Shown here piece after piece: positions 1 through 5,976 of a DNA stretch of 10,458 nucleotides (within the stretch, counting starts at the first letter, position 1; each line of letters starts with the position of its first letter). The position numbers and the translations under genes were made by a program. The notes beneath the pieces are model-generated. The model did not search any database. It saw nothing but the letters and a program-made list of their open reading frames with translations, and was not told the DNA's origin. The DNA is from Novosphingobium sp. (GTDB taxonomy: Bacteria; Pseudomonadota; Alphaproteobacteria; Sphingomonadales; Sphingomonadaceae), in contig JAURNJ010000045.1 of assembly GCA_030830245.1 (NCBI GenBank), forward strand, positions 1-10,458. The letters are read 5' to 3'.

Positions 1-139
1 GCTGCGGAGTGCGGTGCGCCGAGACGATCCGCGCATCGTAGGCAACGCCAAGCGCGTCGAGTGCGTCAGCGGCCTTCTGCATGGTCGGCCAGTCGGACTG
101 GCTACCCATGACGATTGCGACTGGTGCCCCCTCGCTCAT
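1..139 (-). CDS. purE: N5-carboxyaminoimidazole ribonucleotide mutase PurE (3' end outside window)
   Basis: PurE interconverts N5-CAIR and CAIR in cytosolic de novo purine synthesis, normally working with PurK. Only the first 46 codons lie in the window. The reading frame gives [20 protein letters not shown], then a segment ending IVSAHRTPQ. The GSxSDW phosphate/substrate loop and the SAHRTP motif are hallmarks of bacterial class I PurE. The ATG at 139-137 is the only sensible start. It sits one base after the gpmA stop (TGA-G-ATG), so the two genes are almost certainly co-transcribed and translationally coupled. purK often follows purE in this group, but that lies outside the window. Identity is seen directly from motifs; operon membership is inferred from spacing. 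Confidence 0.95.
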   Translation of the reverse strand, partial: MSEGAPVAIVMGSQSDWPTMQKAADALDALGVAYDARIVSAHRTPQ

Positions 140-140
140 C

Positions 141-827
141 TCACCGCTCCGAGAGATAGTAGCGCTCGGTCGCCGCCAGTGCCGAATCGAGCTCGTAGAC
201 GATGGGCTGGCCGGTCGGGATTTCGAGCCCGGTGATCTCGGCGTCGGAAATGCCGGACAGGTGCTTGACCAGCGCTCGCAGGCTGTTCCCGTGCGCCGAG
301 ACGATCACGCAGGCACCCGCCTTGAGGTGCGGCACGATCGAACCTTCGTAATACGGAAGAACGCGAGCGATGGTGTCCTTGAGGCTTTCGGTGCGCGGCA
401 CCGCGATCCCGGCATAACGCGGGTCGCTCGACAGGTCGAACTCGCTGCCCGGCTCGAGATCGGGCGGCGGCGTGTCGAAACTGCGGCGCCAGATGTGGAC
501 CTGCTCGTCGCCGTGCTTGGCTGCGGTCTGCGCCTTGTCCAGCCCGGTGAGGCCGCCATAGTGCCGCTCGTTCAGCCGCCAGTCCTTGGTTTCGGGGATC
601 CACAGCCGGTCGGCGGCATGGAGCGCCAGGTGCAGCGTGCGGATCGCGCGGGTCTGGAACGAGGTGAAGGCCATGTCGGGCAGGATGCCTTTTTCGGCCA
701 GCAAGGCTCCGGCGGCGCGGGCCTCTGCCTCTCCCTTGGCGGTAAGATCGACATCCCACCAGCCGGTGAAACGATTTTCCAGGTTCCACTGGCTTTGGCC
801 GTGGCGCACGAGGATCAGACGGGGCAA
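141..827 (-). CDS. gpmA: 2,3-bisphosphoglycerate-dependent phosphoglycerate mutase
   Basis: Cytosolic enzyme that interconverts 3- and 2-phosphoglycerate in glycolysis and gluconeogenesis through a phosphohistidine. The N-terminal [10 protein letters not shown] carries the RHG motif with the phospho-acceptor His (residue 9 from the chosen start). [21 protein letters not shown] and a second catalytic His in [10 protein letters not shown] follow, as in dPGM. The product is 228 aa, close to other alphaproteobacterial members and shorter than the roughly 250 aa enteric form. I chose the TTG at 827-825 because AGGGAG lies 8 nt upstream and the protein then begins directly before the first beta-strand. 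A GTG at 854-852 in the same frame would add nine residues but has a poorly spaced Shine-Dalgarno. It lies between the 43-aa ORF (33 nt upstream) and purE (1 nt downstream). Confidence 0.93.
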   Translation of the reverse strand: MPRLILVRHGQSQWNLENRFTGWWDVDLTAKGEAEARAAGALLAEKGILPDMAFTSFQTRAIRTLHLALHAADRLWIPETKDWRLNERHYGGLTGLDKAQTAAKHGDEQVHIWRRSFDTPPPDLEPGSEFDLSSDPRYAGIAVPRTESLKDTIARVLPYYEGSIVPHLKAGACVIVSAHGNSLRALVKHLSGISDAEITGLEIPTGQPIVYELDSALAATERYYLSER

Positions 828-860
828 GGTTTCGGCTCCCTGTTTTCGGAGCACTCGCCC

Positions 861-992
861 CTACTCGTTCGGTTGCTCTTTGGGAAGGGCGGGCTCGCGC
901 CCGCGCGCCTGCGCCTTGCGGCGGCGCAGGTTTTCGCGCAGCTTGGCCGCAAGGCGTTCTTCGCGCGTGCCGGGCTGTTCGGGCGGTTTCAT
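861..992 (-). CDS. 43-aa highly basic small protein of unknown function
   Basis: A short ORF begins at ATG 992-990 and ends at TAG 863-861. The N-terminus reads MKPPEQPGTREERLAAKLRE. A strongly basic middle follows (NLRRRKAQAR, residues 21-30), then an acidic/proline tail ending PNE. It has no membrane segment, cysteine or signal peptide, and residues 10-32 would form one amphipathic, Arg/Lys-rich helix. I recall similar tiny proteins with an AKLRxNLxRRKxQxR core in Sphingomonadales, but I cannot verify this here. The upstream AGCGAG is a weak ribosome site. The stop lies 33 nt before the gpmA start on the same strand, suggesting co-transcription with gpmA and purE. Function is unknown; nucleic-acid or ribosome binding would fit the charge but is only a guess. 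Confidence 0.7.
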   Translation of the reverse strand: MKPPEQPGTREERLAAKLRENLRRRKAQARGREPALPKEQPNE

Positions 993-1113
993 CACGCTCG
1001 CTTGCCGTGCCGGTCTGTTCGCCGCAAGGTGTAATTGTCTGATCCGAAACCCGCCAATGGCAAGTGCCGCCGCCGAAATTCGCCAAGTCGTGAATTTCGA
1101 GCCTGGCTCTAAC

Positions 1114-1142
1114 TTGACTTTAATCGTAGCTGCGCCAATAGC
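1114..1142 (+). promoter_or_regulatory. Candidate sigma70-type promoter of the tRNA-Thr gene
   Basis: TTGACT (1114-1119) is a five-of-six match to the -35 box. After a 17-base spacer comes AATAGC (1137-1142) as a weak -10. The predicted start, near 1149, is about ten bases before the tRNA 5' end, a normal distance for a monocistronic tRNA. The 993-1113 stretch between this and the 43-aa ORF must also hold the promoter for the minus-strand gpmA cluster, but I found no convincing match for it. Confidence 0.5.
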
Positions 1143-1158
1143 GCGCGCCTGCCGGAGC

Positions 1159-1233
1159 GCTGCTGTAGCTCAGTGGTAGAGCGCACCCTTGGTAAGGGTG
1201 AGGTCGGGAGTTCAATCCTCCCCAGCAGCACCA
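1159..1233 (+). tRNA. tRNA-Thr (anticodon GGT)
   Basis: A complete cloverleaf can be drawn. The acceptor stem GCTGCTG (1159-1165) pairs perfectly with CAGCAGC (1223-1229). The D stem is GCTC/GAGC around AGTGGTA. The anticodon stem CACCC/GGGTG encloses TTGGTAA, with anticodon GGT at 1191-1193. The variable loop is AGGTC, and the T stem GGGAG/CTCCC encloses TTCAATC. Discriminator A is followed by an encoded CCA (1231-1233). GGT reads ACC and ACU threonine codons. It stands alone, divergent from the gpmA cluster and convergent with the NTF2-like gene. No clear terminator hairpin is visible in the 28 bases after it. Confidence 0.97.
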
Positions 1234-1261
1234 GCGGTCCCGGTCTTTGCAGCACCTTGCG

Positions 1262-1696
1262 TCAGCTGAACGGGGGCGCTTCGTTCATCACCTTGTCCAT
1301 CCACCACTTTGGCGCATTGCCGAACAGGTTGCCGATGTTCGAATAGTCGTGCCAGCGGCAGATCTTGCCGTCCCTGAATTGGGTTACCGATACGAATGAA
1401 TGATCGAGCACGTTGCCTTCCTCGAAGATCCAGCGCTCGGTATGTTCGGTCATGACCAAATCGCCTTCGGCAATGATGTTCTCGCCGGGGAGATGCTCGT
1501 AACCCGCAATGATTGTGAGCGCATAGAGTCGCTTGACGATATTGTCGGGGCCGGACGCCCCGTCGCCCGGCGTGCCGACGTCGGTGTAGTGCGCGTCTGA
1601 CGTGAAGAAGGTTTTGAACCTGTCCCAGTCGCGCGCAGAGAGCGCGTCCCAGAATTGCTTTACGATTGCCTTGTTGGCCTCTGGAGTATCTGGCAA
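1262..1696 (-). CDS. NTF2-like / limonene-epoxide-hydrolase-like protein
   Basis: A 144-aa soluble protein with the SnoaL/NTF2 cone-fold pattern. It has an N-terminal helix (NKAIVKQFWDALSARDW), then FFTSDAHYTDVGTPG, then a long beta-sheet half ending QFRDGKICRWHDYSN. The closing W-x-D-Y signature is typical of the limonene-1,2-epoxide hydrolase branch. By eye, Tyr37 and Asp117 match that enzyme's Tyr53 and Asp132. The Arg99/Asp101 pair is His85/Glu87 here, and Asn55 is Asp39, so epoxide hydrolysis cannot be assumed. I chose the TTG at 1696-1694 because GAGGA lies 7 nt upstream; the nearby ATG is in another frame. It starts 34 nt after the galU stop on the same strand, so it probably shares the galU transcript. 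The substrate is unknown. Confidence 0.8.
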   Translation of the reverse strand: MPDTPEANKAIVKQFWDALSARDWDRFKTFFTSDAHYTDVGTPGDGASGPDNIVKRLYALTIIAGYEHLPGENIIAEGDLVMTEHTERWIFEEGNVLDHSFVSVTQFRDGKICRWHDYSNIGNLFGNAPKWWMDKVMNEAPPFS

Positions 1697-1730
1697 ATTC
1701 CTGTCCTCATGTTGTTGACTTTGCAGCGGT

Positions 1731-2627
1731 TCAGACGCCCAGCATCCTCTCAGCCATGGCGCGCACGTCCGCGCCGATGTCCTCGCGTTCCATGGCAAGC
1801 GCCAGCGTCGCCTCGACAAAGCCCAGCTTCGAGCCGCAGTCAAAGCGCCTGCCCGCAAAGGTTACGGCATGGAACGGCTGCTCGCCGATCATCCGCGCCA
1901 TTGCATCGGTGAGCTGGATTTCCCCGCCCGCGCCTGCTTCCTGCGTTTCGAGCGTGCGCATGACCTGCGGCTGGAGGATATAGCGGCCTGAAATGATGAG
2001 GTTCGAGGGGGCGTCTTCGACCTTCGGTTTCTCGACCAGCCCGGTCACCTCGGTAAGCGCGCCCCCAAAGCCCTCAAGCGATTCGCCGGGCGCAATGACG
2101 CCATAGCTCGACACTTCCTCGCGCGGCACTTCGAGCACGGATATCAGGTTTCCGCCGACATCGGCGTAGGCATCCACCATCTGCTTCATGCAGCCCGGCT
2201 GGCCGATCATCAGCTCGTCGGGCAGGAAGATCGCGAAGGGCTCGTTGCCGACGATGGCGCGTGCGCACCAGATCGCGTGGCCCAGGCCCAATGGCACTTG
2301 CTGGCGCACGGTGATGAGATTGCCGGGCTTGATTCGCGTAGGCTCCAGCGCTTCGAGATCCTTTCCCCGTCCAGACATGGTTGCTTCGAGCTCGAAGGCG
2401 TGGTCGAAATGCTCCACGATTGCGGTCTTGCCCCGCCCGGTGACGAAGATGAGTTCCTCTATGCCTGCCTCGCGCGCCTCGTCGACCGCATACTGGATCA
2501 GCGGGCGGTCGACGATCGGCAGCAATTCTTTGGGGATCGCCTTGGTCGCAGGCAGGAAGCGCGTGCCGAGGCCCGCAACCGGGAAAACGGCCTTGCGGAC
2601 GGGCTTCTTGAGATCGTCTGTCATCAT
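1731..2627 (-). CDS. galU: UTP--glucose-1-phosphate uridylyltransferase
   Basis: Makes UDP-glucose from UTP and glucose-1-phosphate in the cytosol, feeding exopolysaccharide, LPS-sugar and other glycan synthesis. The nucleotide-binding loop [17 protein letters not shown] lies near residues 18-34, followed by [17 protein letters not shown] and [22 protein letters not shown], in the middle of the protein, and GLVEKP, with catalytic-site Lys, are also typical of bacterial GalU. At 298 aa the length is normal for the family. Two tandem ATGs (2627 and 2624) fit the family N-terminus; an upstream TTG at 2690 would add 21 unlike residues and overlaps the candidate promoter, so I reject it. The gene diverges from murA and leads into the NTF2-like gene. 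No strong Shine-Dalgarno is visible; AGGGG is about 14 nt upstream. Confidence 0.95.
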   Translation of the reverse strand: MMTDDLKKPVRKAVFPVAGLGTRFLPATKAIPKELLPIVDRPLIQYAVDEAREAGIEELIFVTGRGKTAIVEHFDHAFELEATMSGRGKDLEALEPTRIKPGNLITVRQQVPLGLGHAIWCARAIVGNEPFAIFLPDELMIGQPGCMKQMVDAYADVGGNLISVLEVPREEVSSYGVIAPGESLEGFGGALTEVTGLVEKPKVEDAPSNLIISGRYILQPQVMRTLETQEAGAGGEIQLTDAMARMIGEQPFHAVTFAGRRFDCGSKLGFVEATLALAMEREDIGADVRAMAERMLGV

Positions 2628-2661
2628 GCGATGCGCTATGCCCCTGTTCGATTGCAGCGCG

Positions 2662-2690
2662 GTTAAAGCGTCTTCGCAGGTGCAGCGCAA
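2662..2690 (-). promoter_or_regulatory. Candidate galU promoter
   Basis: On the minus strand, TTGCGC (2690-2685) and TTTAAC (2667-2662) are separated by exactly 17 bases. The predicted start near 2655 would give a leader of about 28 nt to the ATG at 2627. The same TTGCGC box with a 17-base spacer recurs before the RHH gene. I found no comparable promoter for murA in the plus direction of this 128-bp divergent gap. Confidence 0.4.
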
Positions 2691-2755
2691 CCGATCTCGA
2701 TATTGTTCGCGGCGAGCAGCGCTTGCGGGCCGATCAATTCACGGTAAATGACGCC

Positions 2756-4039
2756 ATGGACAAGATCATCATTCGCGGCGGCAAGCCGCTTTCGGGCACG
2801 ATCCAGATTTCCGGCGCGAAGAACGCCGCGCTCACCCTGCTGCCCTGCGCGTTGCTGACTGACGAGCCGCTGACCTTGCGTAACCTGCCGCGTCTGGCCG
2901 ACATCGACGGTTTCCAGCACCTGATGACCCAGTTCGGCGTATCGACCACCATTGCCGGATCGCGGCCGGAGGATTTCGGCCGGGTGATGACGCTGGAGGC
3001 GACTCGCATCACCAGTTCGACCGCGCCCTATGACCTGGTGCGCAAGATGCGCGCCTCGATCCTGGTGCTCGGCCCCATGCTGGCGCGCATGGGCGGGGCG
3101 ACCGTTTCGCTGCCGGGCGGTTGCGCCATCGGCAACCGTCCGATCGACCTGCACCTCAAGGTGCTTGAGGCGCTGGGTGCGCAGATCGAACTGGCTGCGG
3201 GCTATGTGCGCGCAATTGCTCCGGACGGCGGGCTGCCGGGAGGACGCTATGCCTTTCCGGTCGTGTCGGTCGGCGCGACCGAGAACGCGCTGATGGCGGC
3301 CGCCACCGCCACGGGCAAATCGACCCTGCACAATGCCGCGCGTGAGCCGGAAATCGTCGACCTGTGCAACCTGCTCGTCGCCATGGGGGCGGAGATCGAG
3401 GGCATCGGCAGCAGCGACCTGACGATCCACGGCGTACCGCGCCTGCACGGTGCGACCTACCGCGTCATGCCGGACCGGATCGAGGCAGGTTCCTATGCCT
3501 GCGCTGCGGCGATCACCGGCGGATCGGTGCATCTGGCGGGCGCGCGGATCGAGGAAATGGATGCGACTGTTGGCGCGCTGCGCGATGCTGGCGTCCATGT
3601 CGAGCCGGTTCGCGGCGGCATCGATGTTGCGGCTGATGGACCGCTGCGCCCGGTGACGATCTCGACCGCGCCTTACCCGGGCTTCGCCACCGACATGCAG
3701 GCGCAGCTGATGGCGATGCTGTGCCTCGCCGAAGGATCATCGGTGCTCACCGAAACGATCTTTGAGAACCGCTACATGCACGTGCCCGAACTGAACCGCA
3801 TGGGCGCACATATCGAGACCAAGGGCCGCACCGCCATCGTTAATGGCGTCAGCAAGCTGTCGGGCGCGGAAGTGATGGCGACCGACCTGCGCGCCTCCAT
3901 GAGCCTGGTCATCGCCGGGCTGGCGGCCGAGGGAGAGACGGTGGTCCACCGGCTCTATCACCTCGATCGCGGTTACGAGCGATTGGAGGAAAAGCTCTCC
4001 GGTGTCGGCGCGGATATCGAGCGGGTAGGTTCGGACTGA
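2756..4039 (+). CDS. murA: UDP-N-acetylglucosamine 1-carboxyvinyltransferase
   Basis: Transfers enolpyruvate from PEP to UDP-GlcNAc in the cytosol, the first committed step of peptidoglycan synthesis. It is 427 aa (E. coli 419). The start [14 protein letters not shown] at ATG 2756 matches the family N-terminus; a TTG at 2723 would add eleven unlikely residues. Lys22 and Asn23 in SGAKNAAL match the E. coli numbering exactly. The active-site loop [12 protein letters not shown] has Cys123 (E. coli Cys115), so this is the Cys-type, fosfomycin-susceptible loop rather than the Asp variant. Asp313 in TDMQAQ, Arg379 in DLRAS and Arg405 in LDRGYER correspond to E. coli Asp305, Arg371 and Arg397. The Shine-Dalgarno is weak. 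It diverges from galU, and its last 67 bases overlap the convergent RHH gene. Confidence 0.97.
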   Translation: MDKIIIRGGKPLSGTIQISGAKNAALTLLPCALLTDEPLTLRNLPRLADIDGFQHLMTQFGVSTTIAGSRPEDFGRVMTLEATRITSSTAPYDLVRKMRASILVLGPMLARMGGATVSLPGGCAIGNRPIDLHLKVLEALGAQIELAAGYVRAIAPDGGLPGGRYAFPVVSVGATENALMAAATATGKSTLHNAAREPEIVDLCNLLVAMGAEIEGIGSSDLTIHGVPRLHGATYRVMPDRIEAGSYACAAAITGGSVHLAGARIEEMDATVGALRDAGVHVEPVRGGIDVAADGPLRPVTISTAPYPGFATDMQAQLMAMLCLAEGSSVLTETIFENRYMHVPELNRMGAHIETKGRTAIVNGVSKLSGAEVMATDLRASMSLVIAGLAAEGETVVHRLYHLDRGYERLEEKLSGVGADIERVGSD

Positions 4040-4257
4040 GCGACCAACCATAGCCTGATCGCGCCTGCCAGCCCGGGTGGGCGATCGGCGCCAAGCCGTT
4101 CAGCGTCGATCCGGGCAACCAGCGCATTGATCGGCAGCCCCTCGCGCTCTGCGGTCTGCCGCAACATGTCCCAGAACAGTGGCTCGAGGCTGATCGAGGT
4201 CTTGTGTCCGGCAATCTCGACCGAGCGCTTGACCGGGGGGTGATAGGGCACTTCCAT
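3973..4257 (-). CDS. Ribbon-helix-helix domain protein (RHH_4 type)
   Basis: A 94-aa protein whose residues 9-75 match what I know of the alphaproteobacterial RHH_4 family. [20 protein letters not shown] contains the ribbon strand and the start of helix one. [22 protein letters not shown] follows, then [12 protein letters not shown]. Members are small dimeric putative DNA-binding proteins with largely unknown targets. From about residue 77 to 94 the tail ([17 protein letters not shown]) is low-complexity and is read antisense to the murA 3' end. The ATG at 4257 is the only good start. No Shine-Dalgarno precedes it, but a promoter-like element ends nine bases upstream. It is convergent with murA and divergent from the SDR gene with a 60-bp gap, so it could regulate that neighbour or itself; this is inference. 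Confidence 0.85.
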   Translation of the reverse strand: MEVPYHPPVKRSVEIAGHKTSISLEPLFWDMLRQTAEREGLPINALVARIDAERLGADRPPGLAGAIRLWLVAQSEPTRSISAPTPESFSSNRS

Positions 4258-4265
4258 GGCGCGGG

Positions 4266-4294
4266 TTTATCCGGCAGTGAAAGGCAAAGCGCAA
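4266..4294 (-). promoter_or_regulatory. Candidate promoter of the RHH gene, possibly leaderless
   Basis: On the minus strand TTGCGC (4294-4289), a 17-base spacer and GATAAA (4271-4266) form a plausible sigma70 promoter. With the usual 6-7 base distance, transcription would begin around 4259-4258, one or two bases before the ATG at 4257. This agrees with the absence of a Shine-Dalgarno sequence. Confidence 0.4.
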
Positions 4295-4317
4295 TCCGCG
4301 AGCAGGAGAGGAACACC

Positions 4318-5079
4318 ATGGGCAAGCTTGACGGCAAGGTCGCCATCGTCACCGGTGCGAGCCAGGGCAGCGGTTATGGTGCGTCTGTTGCCATGGCCCG
4401 CGAGGGCGCGACTATCGTGCTGGTCAGCCGCACGCGCGCGAAGCTCGAAAGCGTGGCCCGCGAGATCGAGGCGGCAGGGGGCGTGGCCATGGTCCATCCC
4501 GCCGACGTGACCGACCGTGCCGCCATTACCGTCATGGTCGAGGATGTGGCAGCGCGCTTCGGCCGGATCGACGTGCTGGTCAACGCCGCGCAATCGCCCG
4601 TCATCCGCACCGCCCCGATTGCCGAAATCTCGGACGCGGATGTCAGCGAGCTTTGGGAATCGGGTGCGGTGGCGACGCTGGCGCTGATGCGCGCCGTGCG
4701 CCCCCACATGATCGCGGCGGGCGGCGGCAGCATCGTCAATTTCGGCAGCGGCGCGGTGCACAATCCGCAATTCTACGGCGTCTATGCCGGCGTGAAGGCG
4801 GCGATCCAGGCGATCAGCCGCGCTGCTGCGATCGAGTGGGCGAAGGAGGGCATACGCGTGAACGTCGTCTTCCCTATGTCCGAATCGCCTGCTGCCGATG
4901 CCGATTTCGCGCTGGAGGAAGGCCGCACCGAGGCCGTGCGGCGCGGCATTCCACTGGGTCGGATCGGCGATCCGGTCGAGGACATCGGCCAGCCGATTGC
5001 CTTCCTCGCCAGCGACGAGAGCCGGTTCATCACCGGAACCACCGTCGCGCTCACTGGCGGATTGACCTACCTGCGCTGA
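4318..5079 (+). CDS. Short-chain dehydrogenase/reductase (SDR) with atypical active-site motifs
   Basis: A 253-aa classical-SDR-length protein, probably a cytosolic NAD(P)(H)-dependent oxidoreductase. The Rossmann cofactor motif TGASQGSG is at residues 12-19. Ser144 in NFGSGAV and Tyr156-x-x-x-Lys160 in VYAGVKAA supply the catalytic core. Several usual motifs differ: NNAG is VNAAQ, the conserved Asn of the tetrad aligns by eye with Gly in ESGAVATLALMRA, and the PG after the sixth strand is PM (VVFPMSES). This resembles a divergent SDR branch with an unknown alcohol or ketone substrate. Arg39 after the second strand (SRTRAKL) hints at NADPH preference. The ATG at 4318 has a strong AGGAGAGG (4304-4311). 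It is divergent from the RHH gene and convergent with phaB, thus probably monocistronic. Confidence 0.88.
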   Translation: MGKLDGKVAIVTGASQGSGYGASVAMAREGATIVLVSRTRAKLESVAREIEAAGGVAMVHPADVTDRAAITVMVEDVAARFGRIDVLVNAAQSPVIRTAPIAEISDADVSELWESGAVATLALMRAVRPHMIAAGGGSIVNFGSGAVHNPQFYGVYAGVKAAIQAISRAAAIEWAKEGIRVNVVFPMSESPAADADFALEEGRTEAVRRGIPLGRIGDPVEDIGQPIAFLASDESRFITGTTVALTGGLTYLR

Positions 5080-5086
5080 AGCACTG

Positions 5087-5107
5087 GGCGACGGCTCAGC
5101 CGCCGCC
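5087..5107. terminator. Possible bidirectional hairpin between the SDR gene and phaB
   Basis: GGCGACGG (5087-5094) and CCGCCGCC (5100-5107) can form an eight-position stem with one A-C mismatch around the five-base loop CTCAG. It fills the 33-bp gap between two convergent genes, where a shared terminator is expected. There is no clean T-tract on either side, so intrinsic termination is uncertain. Confidence 0.35.
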
Positions 5108-5112
5108 TGTCT

Positions 5113-5835
5113 TCAGTACATATGCTGGCCGCCGTTGATCGACATGGTCGATCCGGTGACGAAGGTTGAATTCTCCGAAACGAAGAAGGCGACTCCGCGC
5201 GCGATCTCGTCGGCATGGCCGAGCCTGCCAACCGGAATGCCCGCGATGATCTTCTCCAGAACCGGCTTGGGCACGGCGGCGACCATGTCTGTATCGACAT
5301 AGCCGGGAGCTATGGCGTTGACGGTAATGCCGAACTTCGCGCCTTCCTGGGCCAGCGCCTTGGTGAAACCGTGGATGCCCGATTTAGCCGCAGCATAGTT
5401 GACCTGGCCGTATTGCCCGGCCTGTCCGTTGACCGAACCGATGTTGACGATCCGCCCCCAGCCGCGCTCGCGCATTCCCGGAAACGTAGCCTTGGCCATG
5501 TTGAAGCAACCGCCGAGGTTGATTCGCATCACCTCGTTCCAGTCCTCGAAGGTCATCTTGTGAAGCGTGCCGTCGCGGGTGATGCCCGCATTGTTGACCA
5601 GCACGTCAATGGGACCGACTTCGGCTTCCACCTGCTTGCACCCGTCCAGAGTCGCTTCGTGATCGCCCACGTCCCACTTGTACGCGGGAATTCCGGTTTC
5701 TTCGGTGAATTCGGCAGCAGCCCTGTCGTTGCCTGCATAGTTGGCGACTACGGCCAGGCCCTTGTCCCTGAGTGTCTGGCAAATGCCTTTGCCGATGCCG
5801 CGTGTTCCGCCAGTTACAATCGCGATTCGCGACAT
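5113..5835 (-). CDS. phaB: Acetoacetyl-CoA reductase
   Basis: Reduces acetoacetyl-CoA to (R)-3-hydroxybutyryl-CoA, normally with NADPH, supplying monomer for polyhydroxybutyrate. At 240 aa it is near the 246 aa of the Cupriavidus enzyme. TGGTRGIG (8-15) binds cofactor, and NNAGITRDGTLHKMT is nearly the PhaB consensus. Asn106, Ser134, Tyr147 and Lys151 form the SDR tetrad. The stretches GWGRIVNIGSVNGQAGQYGQ and SINGGQHMY separate PhaB from FabG. The ATG at 5835 has AAGGA seven bases upstream. No phaA or phaC is present in the window, so the pathway would depend on genes elsewhere. The upstream region contains several inverted repeats suggesting regulation. FabG is the main alternative, but the ITRD and C-terminal signatures favour PhaB. 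Confidence 0.93.
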   Translation of the reverse strand: MSRIAIVTGGTRGIGKGICQTLRDKGLAVVANYAGNDRAAAEFTEETGIPAYKWDVGDHEATLDGCKQVEAEVGPIDVLVNNAGITRDGTLHKMTFEDWNEVMRINLGGCFNMAKATFPGMRERGWGRIVNIGSVNGQAGQYGQVNYAAAKSGIHGFTKALAQEGAKFGITVNAIAPGYVDTDMVAAVPKPVLEKIIAGIPVGRLGHADEIARGVAFFVSENSTFVTGSTMSINGGQHMY

Positions 5836-5870
5836 AACGATGTCCTTTCGGTTATCGTCCTCCCGGGCGC

Positions 5871-5908
5871 ACAGGTAGTGCCTGTTGAGCCCAAGGACAA
5901 CAGGCCAC
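5871..5908 (-). promoter_or_regulatory. Candidate phaB promoter overlapped by competing inverted repeats
   Basis: On the minus strand TTGTCC (5900-5895), 17 bases, then TACCTG (5877-5872) could be a weak promoter, with a start about 30 nt before phaB. Overlapping it is a perfect 7-bp inverted repeat, CCTGTTG (5881-5887) and CAACAGG (5898-5904) with a ten-base spacer, flanked by GTG and CAC. CCTGT (5881-5885) also pairs with ACAGG (5871-5875), giving an alternative hairpin. The repeat positions are seen directly; an operator or attenuator role is inferred. Confidence 0.35.
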
Positions 5909-5931
5909 TCGTTCCGAATTGTGACGATGGT

Positions 5932-5948
5932 GTTGCAAGACCTGCAAC
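5932..5948. promoter_or_regulatory. Inverted repeat upstream of phaB, candidate operator
   Basis: GTTGCA (5932-5937), five bases, and TGCAAC (5943-5948) form a perfect 6-bp palindrome about 100 bases upstream of the phaB ATG. Paired TGC/GCA half-sites are the kind of sequence bound by PhaR regulators in other alphaproteobacteria. This site has a shape similar to published ones but not the exact CTGC-N3/4-GCAG form. The assignment is speculative. Confidence 0.3.
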
Positions 5949-5969
5949 CTTGGCGATGTATCGCCAGGG
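5948..5969 (-). terminator. Hairpin after the beta-barrel-like gene
   Basis: TGGCGA (5951-5956) and TCGCCA (5961-5966) pair perfectly around TGTA. Outer C-G pairs at 5948-5949 with 5968-5969 extend it past one mismatch in the minus-strand RNA. It begins eight bases after the stop codon at 5977. No U-tract follows, so it may instead protect the 3' end or act with Rho. Confidence 0.4.
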
Positions 5970-5976
5970 CAGATGC

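Noticed and set aside
81..1034. A 317-residue plus-strand open frame opposite gpmA and the 43-aa ORF
   Set aside because: It mirrors the codons of gpmA and purE on the minus strand and shows no recognisable motif.
136..1086. A 316-residue minus-strand frame overlapping gpmA
   Set aside because: It is Arg/Pro/Ala-rich and is the +1 shadow of gpmA and the 43-aa gene. It also runs through the gpmA/purE junction.
1234..1261. A terminator after tRNA-Thr
   Set aside because: No stable stem or T-tract is visible in the short gap before the convergent NTF2-like gene.
2691..2755. A promoter for murA in the galU-murA gap
   Set aside because: TATTGT at 2701-2706 could be a -10, but no -35 box occurs at an acceptable distance, so I did not annotate it.
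2663..3598. A 311-residue minus-strand frame opposite murA
   Set aside because: Antisense shadow of murA with a His/Arg/Gln-rich sequence and no domain.
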